64,000 bases of DNA from Bacteroidales bacterium (GCA_028687995.1 JAQTZA010000001.1:124001-188000); one strand, 5' to 3'; counted from the stretch's first letter, positions 8,149 through 16,943 are shown. Notes: generated by a model from the letters alone, not told the origin. Program-made: numbers and translations.

Positions 8149-9771
8149 ATGCCTAAACTTCTTAAAAAAGACAGTATCAGACTAATTGAGGCAAGTATTG
8201 AAGCTCTTGCACTCGCTCAAATAGGAATTTGCACATTTCGTCGTGATGATTTAAAAGTTGAAAGTGTAAGATATGCTGCCGAAATTGGTCTAATTGGGTC
8301 TTCCATTGAATTAGCGATGAACTCAGTTTTAATACAAGCCTTTGGTAAACAAGTTATTTTTAAAGAGGAAAATGAAGAAGCAAAATACAAAACAGCTTCA
8401 GAGATATTGCACGATTTTAGAAATTTATTAAGACAATCCTCTGCCGTGACTGCTTTTTTAGTCAATGGTATAACTGATTATGAGAAACATATTACAGAGA
8501 TATTAGACTTATCAAATAGATTTCAAATAATTATAACGAGTAGAGCTCACGGACTTCATAATGGTTTGGGGCTGTCCTATGAAATAACAGCTTCATTTTT
8601 TCAAGAAGTTAGCAAATTTCTTAAACTTATTGGCGAGTCAATAAATTTTAAACCGTATTTGCAAAAAGTACCCGAACTTATTGGTATAAAAATAGATAGG
8701 AATGTGCTTATTGATGATTTATACAATAGAGTAAACAATACTAATGATTTAAATGAACAAAAAACATTATTAACTTCTTTGTTTTTAATTCTACCGGAAA
8801 TTCCAAGAGATCTGCCAGAATGGACAAAAAAATTTCAAAGTTTTAATATTGCTCCTAAAAAGAACGATGTTGTTTATCTTATCAATGCTCTTGAACAAGC
8901 AAATCCTGTATGCTTGAAGAAAGTAAATGATGGCGCAAATACACTTAATGTTAGAGTTGTAAGTAGTGATACACCAAACGCAATCCCAATCTCCCCTCAA
9001 TTCCTAAGAACTGAATTTACTCAATATAAAGAACAATTCTATGCAGATATTGCTACTGCAAATGGACTTCTGACTTCAAAGCAGTTAGACTTACCAACAA
9101 TCAAATCTGTTTACAATGCTTTTTCAATTGACTTTTACGATTTAAAGATCTTAGATAGAGGAACTCTTTTTACAGCTCACCAGTCGTGGTCATTTATCGT
9201 TAGTGCTTGGAATATACCAAAGAACAATACTAATGCACCATTTTGGTTTATGATAAGAAAAACACAAGATTTAGGACAGCTTAATGCACTTTTAAAAAAG
9301 GCTTCAAAATTAGGGAATGAATCTTTAAAAAACAATATTGATATTATTACAAAAGGAATTGAATCTATAGAGAAGACAGAGAGTGTAGACATCTCAAGTC
9401 CCTTATATAAATTGCTAATTGATAACACTCAAAAGTTCAATAAGCACCTAGAGAAATTTCAAGAATCTTACAAAAAGAATAAAAATCATGAATTGACGGG
9501 GGAGTATGTCGACTTACTAAATGAAGTATTTGAAGAAGAAATTCATGTTGGATTTTTCTTAAATAAAATTATACATGATGACTCTATATCACCTGAAAAG
9601 AAAAAATATTGGGTTTCGCAATTAACTCAAGTTATGCCTATGCAAGATGATATTGTTGTTTTAAATGAAATCTTAAACAACAAAGAATATAGCAACTCAC
9701 ATACAAACATTAGAAAATTATTGCGTGCATTTGATTTCTATTTATATGGTCCAAAGATTACACCTATTTAA
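8149..9771 (+). CDS. Unrecognised 540-aa protein with a possible HEPN motif
   Basis: I do not recognise the family. The protein is mostly helical with no signal peptide and no transmembrane segment, so it is probably cytoplasmic. The N-terminal ~170 residues (EASIEALALAQIG, then GLIGSSIELAMNSVL, then a helix ending in SRAHGLHNGLG near residue 137) resemble a HEPN-type helical bundle. SRAHGLH gives R-x4-H, the HEPN RNase motif spacing. The middle (~215-390) is more mixed, and the C terminus is helical and charged. The gene is isolated, AT-rich compared with its neighbours and flanked by hairpin repeats, as expected for an acquired accessory or defence gene. Both the HEPN reading and a defence role are inference. 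Confidence 0.6.
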   Translation: MPKLLKKDSIRLIEASIEALALAQIGICTFRRDDLKVESVRYAAEIGLIGSSIELAMNSVLIQAFGKQVIFKEENEEAKYKTASEILHDFRNLLRQSSAVTAFLVNGITDYEKHITEILDLSNRFQIIITSRAHGLHNGLGLSYEITASFFQEVSKFLKLIGESINFKPYLQKVPELIGIKIDRNVLIDDLYNRVNNTNDLNEQKTLLTSLFLILPEIPRDLPEWTKKFQSFNIAPKKNDVVYLINALEQANPVCLKKVNDGANTLNVRVVSSDTPNAIPISPQFLRTEFTQYKEQFYADIATANGLLTSKQLDLPTIKSVYNAFSIDFYDLKILDRGTLFTAHQSWSFIVSAWNIPKNNTNAPFWFMIRKTQDLGQLNALLKKASKLGNESLKNNIDIITKGIESIEKTESVDISSPLYKLLIDNTQKFNKHLEKFQESYKKNKNHELTGEYVDLLNEVFEEEIHVGFFLNKIIHDDSISPEKKKYWVSQLTQVMPMQDDIVVLNEILNNKEYSNSHTNIRKLLRAFDFYLYGPKITPI

Positions 9772-10100
9772 TCCGTCTCTCATTCATCGTAGCCTAAAAA
9801 AAACCGTAGCGCATTCGTTTGTCGTAGCGTCCTCGTACCGATACTAACGGTATCAGTGCTAAAAGCAAAGCCTGCCTGCGGCGGTCAGGCTCCTGCACCC
9901 GCTTCTCGGAATGTATCATTTGCAATCGTCGGTGATTGATAGGATAGAATAAACCTAACAGGTTTTTGAAACCTGTTAGGTTTGGCAAAACGAAACCTTC
10001 CATCGAGATTTAGCTCTGCTAATTCCCGTTTGACGAGTTTAAACACAAAGAGCCTCGCATTTATTTGCGAGGCTCTTTGTGAATTTATTCTTAGTACTAA
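9772..10100. repeat. Spacer packed with inverted repeats
   Basis: No gene. From left to right: a small stem GATAC/GTATC at about 9840-9854; AGCCTG/CAGGCT around a GC-rich loop at about 9869-9891; a perfect 15-bp stem at 9951-9965 and 9969-9983 (AAACCTAACAGGTTT / AAACCTGTTAGGTTT); and a perfect 16-bp stem at 10044-10059 and 10066-10081. The 15-bp element resembles repeats often seen between Bacteroidota genes (recalled, not searched). Confidence 0.8.
10044..10081 (-). terminator. Perfect 16-bp hairpin, likely terminator of the J-domain gene
   Basis: CACAAAGAGCCTCGCA pairs exactly with TGCGAGGCTCTTTGTG across a 6-nt loop, about 20 bp past the minus-strand stop at 10101. A long T run is lacking on that strand, so terminator function is likely but not certain. 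Confidence 0.6.
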
Positions 10101-10547
10101 CTACGCTACTTCAATCCCTCTTTTGGCTTTCCGATACAAATATGAGTTGAAGATATTGCGTTTAGCAAATCGCAAAGGCTTATCAGCATTGATAAATTTA
10201 GTGTACACATTTTTGTTTACACCGAAATACTCATACTTTGAGCCGTCCATAAACAGAACTTCAAGGGTAATTCCTTTCAAGATAAAATTGTCAATCCCAG
10301 ATTCTATCGTTGCGTTATACTCTTCGGCACTGGCAGAGATGGTTTCGGGTGCGATGCTGACCAAAAAATGATATCCATCAATAATTTGTCGGCTTTTCTT
10401 CTCAGCTTCCTCGCTCATGACAGGATCATTCGAGAATTTGTCGGGATGCCACTCTTTAACCAACGATCGATAGGTGGTTTTCAGTTGTTTCAAATCAGTA
10501 TTCGATTCAACGTTAAATAGCTTCTTATATTCGTTAATACGTTTCAT
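10101..10547 (-). CDS. J-domain protein with C-terminal KTSC domain
   Basis: 148 aa. Residues ~4-60 form a DnaJ-like J domain with the diagnostic HPD at 34-36 (KEWHPDKF). J domains stimulate the ATPase of DnaK/Hsp70 partners. Residues ~93-148 (LEVLFMDGSKYEYFGVNKNVY...FNSYLYRKA) match the short KTSC domain, which is often found at the C terminus of lysyl-tRNA synthetases and in small stand-alone proteins. No zinc finger or C-terminal DnaJ substrate domain is present, so this is a class III J protein. It is monocistronic, divergent from the glutaredoxin-like gene, and probably cytoplasmic. The client is unknown. Confidence 0.8.
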   Translation of the reverse strand: MKRINEYKKLFNVESNTDLKQLKTTYRSLVKEWHPDKFSNDPVMSEEAEKKSRQIIDGYHFLVSIAPETISASAEEYNATIESGIDNFILKGITLEVLFMDGSKYEYFGVNKNVYTKFINADKPLRFAKRNIFNSYLYRKAKRGIEVA

Positions 10548-10801
10548 GTGTTACTCTCTGTTTTATGCAATTATCTGAAGACTTCTCGTAAAATCTCTTT
10601 TCGGTCTTTCCAAAAAGGCTGCAAAGGTAAGTAATATATTGGTCAATCTACAAATGAATAACTCACAACGCTTCATTTCGAACGAAATAATCGCTAAATA
10701 AAGAAATAATTCATCATTTCTATTGGTTTGCTCTTTTTTGTGTGAACAAATCGTCTGCCAATGTCGTTTCTAAAGCATTACTTATAAAACAAAAACTCAC
10801 A

Positions 10802-11059
10802 ATGAAAAATCTGACAATCTTTATCCAACCCAATTGTCCTTTCTGCAAAAATGCACTTCGATTTATCGATGAGATCAAAAAAGAAGATGCAAAATACAAT
10901 CAAATAGAGATTGAATTGGTGAACGAATTAGTAGAAGTAGAGCGTGCCGATTCATTCGATTATTATTATGTACCTACCTTTTATGATGGCAATACCAAAC
11001 TACACGAAGGGGGCATTTATAAGAATGAAATCAAAACTCTTTTTGACACTCTTCTTTAA
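10802..11059 (+). CDS. Glutaredoxin/thioredoxin-like small redox protein
   Basis: 85 aa. It starts MKNLTIFIQPNCPFCKNALRF with a CPFC active site at residues 12-15 after the first beta strand, and has the conserved cis-proline region YYVPTFY near 60. This is the glutaredoxin fold, expected to carry out thiol-disulfide exchange in the cytoplasm. An upstream in-frame ATG at 10742 would add 20 residues with no fold, so the ATG at 10802 is preferred. It lies about 250 bp before the respiratory operon and is probably a separate unit. Confidence 0.8.
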   Translation: MKNLTIFIQPNCPFCKNALRFIDEIKKEDAKYNQIEIELVNELVEVERADSFDYYYVPTFYDGNTKLHEGGIYKNEIKTLFDTLL

Positions 11060-11238
11060 AAAACAGACACAATCATTTCTGTTTTGGCTTTAGAATTAAC
11101 CACTTACCTTATTTAGAAAATTCTTACACTAAAAACAGATGATAACGATTTATCTATTTTAAATGCCATTTTGCTACATTATTTGCCAAAAATAGCGCCA
11201 AAACATGTTATAAAATAGAGTATTTTTTCACTTTATAA

Positions 11239-11270
11239 TTTAGAGCAATTATAATTTATACCTATCTTTG
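11239..11270 (+). promoter_or_regulatory. Bacteroidota-type promoter for the respiratory operon
   Basis: TATCTTTG at 11263-11270 matches the -7 box TAnnTTTG. A weak -33 element (TTTA, 11239-11242) lies 20 bp upstream. It is 43 bp before the first start codon of the operon. Confidence 0.65.
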
Positions 11271-11313
11271 CGCCACATAAAAATAAAACTTACAAATCTT
11301 AACTGATATAAGA

Positions 11314-12273
11314 ATGAGTTCAAACGAAGAAAAACCCACAAAAAAATCGAGGAGAGATTTTTTACAACAAATTGGAGTTGTAGGCTTGGGGTCGGTATTG
11401 GGTGGTTCTGCTATTATGGCAGGTATCAACTACGATCAAAAAAAGAAGGCTAGCGATCGTGTCAAGATTCTTACAGCTGAAAACGAGTTGATGGAAGTTG
11501 AGAAAAGTGCATTATCTGCCGTCAGTAAACCAAAAGCAGAAGATTTAGCTTATTTACAAAAACACGGAAGAGAAGGATTGGCTGGTAAACGTTGGGTAAT
11601 GGTGATTGACCTTTCGAAATGTAGAAATGCCCGCAAATGTATGGCTGCATGTCAAGATGCTCACCACCTTCGTCCCGAACAACACCACATCAATGTATTG
11701 AAGATGCAGGAAACCAAAAATACGCCTGCTTACTATATGCCAAAACCTTGTCAACATTGCGACAATCCACCCTGTGTGCCAGTTTGTCCTGTTGATGCAA
11801 CTTTCAAACGTCAAGATGGAATTGTATTGATCGACAACGAACGTTGCATCGGTTGTCGTTTCTGTGTGGCGGCTTGTCCTTATAGCTCTCGTATATTCAA
11901 CTGGTCTGATCCTCTTCATGAAGAAGAAGACAAAGATTTGGTTTACAACGTAGAATTGAACGTTCCACAAAGAAAAGGGACAGTAAGCAAATGTCTTTTC
12001 AGCGCTGATAGATTACGCGAAGAAAAATTACCATATTGTGTTTCTGCTTGTCCAAATGGCGTTTACTATTTTGGAGATGAAAACGAAGATGCAGTAACGA
12101 ACGGAACTACCAAAGAGACTGTACGTTTCAAAAAACTGTTGGAAGACAACGGTGGCTATACTTTGATGCCAGAATTGGGAACTAAACCTCGCGTTTACTA
12201 CCTACCTCCAAAGGGCAAAGAATACCCATTTCAAGAGAAAGATAAAGAAGAAGCAGCCGAGCATTTAGGATAA
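11314..12273 (+). CDS. TAT-exported four-cluster iron-sulfur electron transfer subunit (DmsB/PsrB/ActB2-like)
   Basis: 319 aa. The twin-arginine signal SRRDFLQQIG is at residues 12-21, followed by a hydrophobic stretch, so it is exported folded and stays attached or complexed at the outer face of the inner membrane. Cys motifs: I = C103, C109, C113 with Ala106 in place of the usual second Cys; II = C146, C149, C154, C158; III = C178, C181, C184, C188; IV = C227, C242, C246 with Ser230 in place of the second Cys. In this fold motifs I and IV share two clusters, so both probably differ from normal [4Fe-4S]. It is directly followed by an NrfD subunit (38-bp gap), the usual partner for quinol oxidation. 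First gene of an operon running to ctaB. Confidence 0.88.
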   Translation: MSSNEEKPTKKSRRDFLQQIGVVGLGSVLGGSAIMAGINYDQKKKASDRVKILTAENELMEVEKSALSAVSKPKAEDLAYLQKHGREGLAGKRWVMVIDLSKCRNARKCMAACQDAHHLRPEQHHINVLKMQETKNTPAYYMPKPCQHCDNPPCVPVCPVDATFKRQDGIVLIDNERCIGCRFCVAACPYSSRIFNWSDPLHEEEDKDLVYNVELNVPQRKGTVSKCLFSADRLREEKLPYCVSACPNGVYYFGDENEDAVTNGTTKETVRFKKLLEDNGGYTLMPELGTKPRVYYLPPKGKEYPFQEKDKEEAAEHLG

Positions 12274-12311
12274 TGACTTCGATAAAATAGCAATGTTTAA
12301 AAGATAAATAT

Positions 12312-13622
12312 ATGTTAGATCATTCAAAAGCAGATAAAATCACCTCCGACCTTCTTCGTTCAATTCGTATGAACAAAAGTTTTGTGGTTTGGATGGGCAT
12401 TTTAGGTATTTCATTGGTAATATGTCTTTATGCATATACAATTCAGTTACGTGAAGGTTTAGGTGTTACAGGATTGAGAGATTATGTCTCTTGGGGAATG
12501 TACATCGCCAACTTTGTATTCTTCGTGGCTGCAAGTTTAATTGGAATGTTAATCAGTGCTGTACTCGGTCTATCGGGGCAAAAATGGATTACACCCATTA
12601 CCCGAATTGCCGAAATCATTGCATTGGCATTTGCTGCGGTAGCAGGTTTGGTAATTGTATCGGATATGGGACATCCCGAACGCCTATTAAATGTGTTCAT
12701 GTATGGCAGAATACAATCGCCTATAATTTGGGACGTTACTGTGGTAACCGTGTATGTGTTACTCAGCACACTTTATCTTTTCATTCCGTTGATCCCCGAC
12801 TTGAAAATTTGTCACGATAAAATTGACAATATCACACCATTGCAAAGCAAAATCTACAAACTTTTATCTTTGAATTGGAAAGGTACAGCCGAACAAGTCG
12901 CTTTGGTAAGAAAAATGATTCGTGCAATTTCAATTTTCATCATCCCTGTTGCTTTTGGCATCCACACTGTTACATCATGGCTTTTCGCAAGCACCTTGCG
13001 TGTTGGTTGGGATTCTACTATTTTTGGTCCATATTTCGTGACGGGTGCATTCGTCACAGGTTGTGCTGGTGTTATCATTGCCATGTATTTCTACCGATTC
13101 AATTATAAGTTGGGAGATTATTTAACCGACTTTCATTTCGATAAAATGGCGAAACTGTTGGTTTTGGTTTCATTGGTTTACCTTTACTTCAATTTGAATG
13201 AGTATATGGTACCGGGTTACAAAATGAAAAAATTTGATGCTCTTCATATTCACGATTTGTTTGTAGGCAATCATGCATTATTATTTTGGGCGGTTCAATT
13301 AGGTGGTTTAGTTATACCTATTATTCTATTGTTGTTCAAGAAAATGAGAACTCCAAAACCAATGTTGTTTATTGCAATAGCTGTGTTTATTGGCGCTTGG
13401 TTTAAACGTTATATTATTGTAGTGCCAACAATGGAGCACCCTTTCCTTCCGATTCAAAATGTACCGTTAAATTTCAAAATCTACACCCCGACTCTCACCG
13501 AGGTTCTGATAAATTTTGCACCGTTTGTATTGGTGTTGCTAATTATCACCATCTTGTCGAAAGTGGTGCCTATTATACCGGTTCAAGAGACAATAGAAGA
13601 ATTCGAAGAAACACATAAATAA
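12312..13622 (+). CDS. NrfD/PsrC-family quinone-binding membrane subunit
   Basis: 436 aa with about ten transmembrane helices. Family signatures are YVSWGMYIANFVFFVAAS near residue 58 and VSDMGHPERLLNVF near 117, typical of the NrfD/HybB/ActC group that oxidises quinol without heme. A partner iron-sulfur protein precedes it and a membrane cytochrome c follows 9 bp later. I infer that it takes electrons from menaquinol and passes them through the iron-sulfur subunit to the cytochrome. It contains no redox cofactor motif of its own, as expected for the family. Confidence 0.9.
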   Translation: MLDHSKADKITSDLLRSIRMNKSFVVWMGILGISLVICLYAYTIQLREGLGVTGLRDYVSWGMYIANFVFFVAASLIGMLISAVLGLSGQKWITPITRIAEIIALAFAAVAGLVIVSDMGHPERLLNVFMYGRIQSPIIWDVTVVTVYVLLSTLYLFIPLIPDLKICHDKIDNITPLQSKIYKLLSLNWKGTAEQVALVRKMIRAISIFIIPVAFGIHTVTSWLFASTLRVGWDSTIFGPYFVTGAFVTGCAGVIIAMYFYRFNYKLGDYLTDFHFDKMAKLLVLVSLVYLYFNLNEYMVPGYKMKKFDALHIHDLFVGNHALLFWAVQLGGLVIPIILLLFKKMRTPKPMLFIAIAVFIGAWFKRYIIVVPTMEHPFLPIQNVPLNFKIYTPTLTEVLINFAPFVLVLLIITILSKVVPIIPVQETIEEFEETHK

Positions 13623-13631
13623 TTCCTAATT

Positions 13632-14537
13632 ATGCTTAGAAGAAAATTTAATTTGAAGATTAGTATATCTTTCCTATTGATTACGGTATTATCTATTCCA
13701 GCTTTTGCTCAAGGATGGGATGTACCTGAAGCTCAAAAATCGAAAAATAGCAATGTTGTTTTTGATGCAGGAGCAACCAAAGAAGGCGAATCGGTTTTTA
13801 CGAAAAATTGCGTTTCATGCCACGGTAATCCGGGCAAAGGAAACTTCATGAAAACCTTGACACCTCCTCCACCTGATTTAGCTGGTGATAAAACACATAA
13901 CCTGACAGATGGTGAATTGTTTTATATATTGAACACAGGTAGAGGTGTGATGCCTTCTTTCAAAAACATCTTGTCTGAGACGGATCGTTGGAAAGCAATT
14001 GCTTTTATCAGAAGTTTTCACAAAGGATATGTTCAAGTAGTATCGAAGACAGATCCTGAGAAAAGTAAGTTGGTCAAAATCAATGTTTCTTTTGATGAAA
14101 AGAGCAATAAAGTTACAGTGGACGTAAAAGCGAATGAGAAAACGGGAGTTGTAGCTCTAAAAGAGACCGAAGTTTCTCTTTTTGCTAAAAGAAGATTTGG
14201 AAATCTGCAAATTGAAAAATCTGGTAGAACGGATGCAAATGGGGTGATTAGCTTCAATTTTCCAAAAGAACTACCGGGAGACAAAGAAGGTAATGTAGAA
14301 TTAATCGTTAAGATTAGCAACGAGGCATACGGAGAAGTGGAATCTCAAAGTAAAATGAAATTGGGAATTCCAACCGATGTTCCAAGTTTAACCAAAGAGC
14401 GCTCGATGTTTAACGTGATGAAAAAGGCGCCTTGGTGGATTCTAATTACCTATTTTTCGGGAATAAGCATTGTAATTGGATTCTTCATCTACATGCTTTT
14501 GAATTTGAAAAAATTATTTGACTTAGGAAAAAAATAG
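13632..14537 (+). CDS. Membrane-anchored monoheme cytochrome c
   Basis: 301 aa. A Sec signal peptide is at residues 1-27 (ISFLLITVLSIPAFAQG). The class I cytochrome c domain covers ~40-135, with CVSCH at 60-64 and the axial Met107 in GVMPSF. Residues ~145-255 form a beta-rich domain of unknown role. A transmembrane helix near 268-290 anchors it with the heme outside. Its place between NrfD and the oxidase genes suggests that it is the electron carrier between the quinol-oxidising module and the CuA/cytochrome c subunit. The extra beta domain between heme domain and anchor is unusual. Confidence 0.9.
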   Translation: MLRRKFNLKISISFLLITVLSIPAFAQGWDVPEAQKSKNSNVVFDAGATKEGESVFTKNCVSCHGNPGKGNFMKTLTPPPPDLAGDKTHNLTDGELFYILNTGRGVMPSFKNILSETDRWKAIAFIRSFHKGYVQVVSKTDPEKSKLVKINVSFDEKSNKVTVDVKANEKTGVVALKETEVSLFAKRRFGNLQIEKSGRTDANGVISFNFPKELPGDKEGNVELIVKISNEAYGEVESQSKMKLGIPTDVPSLTKERSMFNVMKKAPWWILITYFSGISIVIGFFIYMLLNLKKLFDLGKK

Positions 14538-14541
14538 CCTT

Positions 14542-15306
14542 ATGAAGATCAGACATTTTCTATTACTCATTACTATTCTTGCATTGCCACTGCGCTCTTA
14601 TGCCCAAATAGATCAATCGCCTGAGGTTGGTATTATTGAGCATTTGGGTGATACTATTCCGCTTGATTTGAAATTTGTAAACGAAAAGTCTCAACCAGTT
14701 ACACTACGTCAACTAATAAATAAACCGACTATTCTGTCGTTTGTATATTTCGATTGTCCGGGTCTTTGTAGTCCACTGCTTGATGGAGTTGGCACCGTGA
14801 TTCAAAAATCAGATTTAGTATTAGGCAAAGATTATCAGGTGATCACGATTAGCTTTAATTTCAGAGATACTCCTGAAAAAGCGAAAGAGAAGAAAAACCG
14901 ATTTATTGAAAAATATTCGCAAGGTAAAGGTGATGGTTGGATTTTTCTGACAACGGATAGCACCACTATATTTGACATTACCACAAAAACGGGTTTTATT
15001 ACCAAAGCCGTAGGGTTGGATTTTGTTCATCCTTCAGCGATCATCGCAATAAGTCCTCAAGGAAAAATCACTCGTTACCTCTATGGTATCACCTACTTGC
15101 CAATCGATTTTAAATTAGCTATCGCTGAGGCAAACAAAGAACAATCTAGACCATCGATTCAAAAAGTGCTTTTGCTGTGTTACAGTTACGATGATGGCAC
15201 AAAAAAATTCGGATTAGATGTAATTAAAATTGCTGGAATATTGATTGTATTCTTTATTCTATCATTTCTCTTTATCTATATAATTAAACCAAAAAAGAAA
15301 CAATAA
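14542..15306 (+). CDS. SCO1/SenC copper chaperone for cytochrome oxidase
   Basis: 254 aa. A signal peptide is at 1-21, and the thioredoxin-fold domain carries the copper site C72-P-G-L-C76 and His163 (DFVHPSA). A C-terminal transmembrane helix near 230-250 anchors it. SCO proteins deliver copper to the CuA centre of oxidase subunit II, which is encoded in the same operon. It starts 4 bp after the cytochrome gene, and the subunit I gene follows 12 bp later. The C-terminal anchor, rather than the usual N-terminal one, is notable. Confidence 0.93.
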   Translation: MKIRHFLLLITILALPLRSYAQIDQSPEVGIIEHLGDTIPLDLKFVNEKSQPVTLRQLINKPTILSFVYFDCPGLCSPLLDGVGTVIQKSDLVLGKDYQVITISFNFRDTPEKAKEKKNRFIEKYSQGKGDGWIFLTTDSTTIFDITTKTGFITKAVGLDFVHPSAIIAISPQGKITRYLYGITYLPIDFKLAIAEANKEQSRPSIQKVLLLCYSYDDGTKKFGLDVIKIAGILIVFFILSFLFIYIIKPKKKQ

Positions 15307-15318
15307 AATTGATTAACA

Positions 15319-16929
15319 ATGAGTAATGGAGTTGGAAAAGTAGAATATGTAAGTTATCTGGAGCATAAAGGTAAATATACCGGTATTATGTCTTGGTTAA
15401 CTACGATGGATCACAAAAGGATTTCGCTCATGTACATGTACGGTGTAATGACGTTTTTCTTTGTTGGTGTAGTGTTAGGTTTAACAATGAAAGTTGAACA
15501 CTTAACGCCCGGTGAAACAATAATGAAAGCTCAAACCTATAACGGTGTCTTCACAGTACATGGAATTATTATGATTTTCATGGTTGTAATTCCCGGTTTA
15601 TCAGCGGTATTCGGCAATTTCTTTTTACCTATTTTGATTGGTGGAAAAGACGTTTCGTTTCCAAAATTAAATCTATTTTCATGGTATCTTTACATTACTG
15701 GTAGCATTCTAGCTGTAGTGTCTCAATTCATGAAAGCAGGTCCTCCTGATTCTGGATGGACATTTTATGCGCCATATAGTTCATCTACAGGAACAAGTGT
15801 AATCATGGCTACCACAGCAGCATTTATACTCGGGTTCTCTTCAATCTTAACAGGTTTAAACTTTATCGTAACCGTTCACAGAATGCGTGCACCGGGTATG
15901 AAATTCTTCAACATGCCATTGTTCCCATGGTCATTGTATGCAACGGCTTGGATTCAATTGTTAGCAACACCTGTCATTGGTATCACATTGGTGATGCTTA
16001 TAGCTGAACGTCTTTTCAAAATCGGATTCTTTGATCCTGCTTTGGGTGGTGACCCGATTTTGTTTCAACACCTTTTCTGGATCTACTCCCACCCTGCCGT
16101 ATATGTAATGATATTGCCAGCAATGGGTGCCATAACGGAAATTATTCCTACTTTTTGTCAGAAGAAAATTTACGGATACAAAGCCATTGCATTATCGAGT
16201 TTAGCTATTGCAGGCGTTGGATTCCTTGTTTGGGGACACCACATGTACACATCAGGAATGAGCGAAAATGCACGTTGGTTTTTCTCTTTGTTGACATTTA
16301 TCGTTGCAGTACCAAGTGCGATAAAGGTATTCAACTGGATTTTAACCATGTATAAAGGTTCTATCGATTTAAAACCACCCTTTTTATATGCGTTATCTTT
16401 TATCTTCTTGTTTATTATTGGTGGTACAACAGGCCTCTTGTTAGGTTCAGTAGCTACAAACGTACAAGTACACGACACTGCATTTGTGGTAGCTCACTTC
16501 CACTACATCATTTTTGGTGGAATGGGATTTGCCTTCTTTGCCGCAATTCACTACTGGTTGCCTAAAATGTATGGCAGAATGTATAATATCAAGATTGCAA
16601 ATATTGCAGCTGTCATCAATTTCATTGGGTTCAATATTTTGTATTTTCCTCAATTTGTGATTGGAATGCAAGGTATGCCTCGCAGATATTATGATTACCC
16701 AGCTGAATTCCAACCTGCTCAGATATTCTCATCTATTGGCGGTTTTATATTAGCCTTCGGGTTGGTTATGATGGTTTGGAATCTCGTAAAAGGAGCACGT
16801 TCAGGTGAAAAAGCACCAGATAATCCTTGGGGTGGTTCAACATTAGAATGGACTTTACCTTCTCCTCCATCGCTCGAAAATTTCGATGAAGCTCCAGTAA
16901 TTAAAGAAAATCCTTACGATTATAAATAA
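15319..16929 (+). CDS. ctaD: Cytochrome c oxidase subunit I (A2-type heme-copper oxidase)
   Basis: 536 aa with twelve predicted membrane helices. Heme ligands are His81 (FTVHG) and His395, the high-spin heme ligand is His393 (VAHFHY), and the CuB ligands are His258, His307 and His308. The K-channel helix reads YSHPAVY (256-262), with Tyr-Ser in place of the glutamate of A1 enzymes, which places it in the A2 subfamily. It reduces O2 to water while pumping protons. It is the centre of the operon, preceded by SCO and followed by subunits III, IV and II. Confidence 0.96.
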   Translation: MSNGVGKVEYVSYLEHKGKYTGIMSWLTTMDHKRISLMYMYGVMTFFFVGVVLGLTMKVEHLTPGETIMKAQTYNGVFTVHGIIMIFMVVIPGLSAVFGNFFLPILIGGKDVSFPKLNLFSWYLYITGSILAVVSQFMKAGPPDSGWTFYAPYSSSTGTSVIMATTAAFILGFSSILTGLNFIVTVHRMRAPGMKFFNMPLFPWSLYATAWIQLLATPVIGITLVMLIAERLFKIGFFDPALGGDPILFQHLFWIYSHPAVYVMILPAMGAITEIIPTFCQKKIYGYKAIALSSLAIAGVGFLVWGHHMYTSGMSENARWFFSLLTFIVAVPSAIKVFNWILTMYKGSIDLKPPFLYALSFIFLFIIGGTTGLLLGSVATNVQVHDTAFVVAHFHYIIFGGMGFAFFAAIHYWLPKMYGRMYNIKIANIAAVINFIGFNILYFPQFVIGMQGMPRRYYDYPAEFQPAQIFSSIGGFILAFGLVMMVWNLVKGARSGEKAPDNPWGGSTLEWTLPSPPSLENFDEAPVIKENPYDYK

Positions 16930-16943
16930 GTAATAGTTGAATT

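Noticed and set aside
11314..14537. Complete alternative complex III
   Set aside because: Only iron-sulfur, one NrfD and one monoheme cytochrome genes are present; ActA, ActB1, ActD and ActF are missing.
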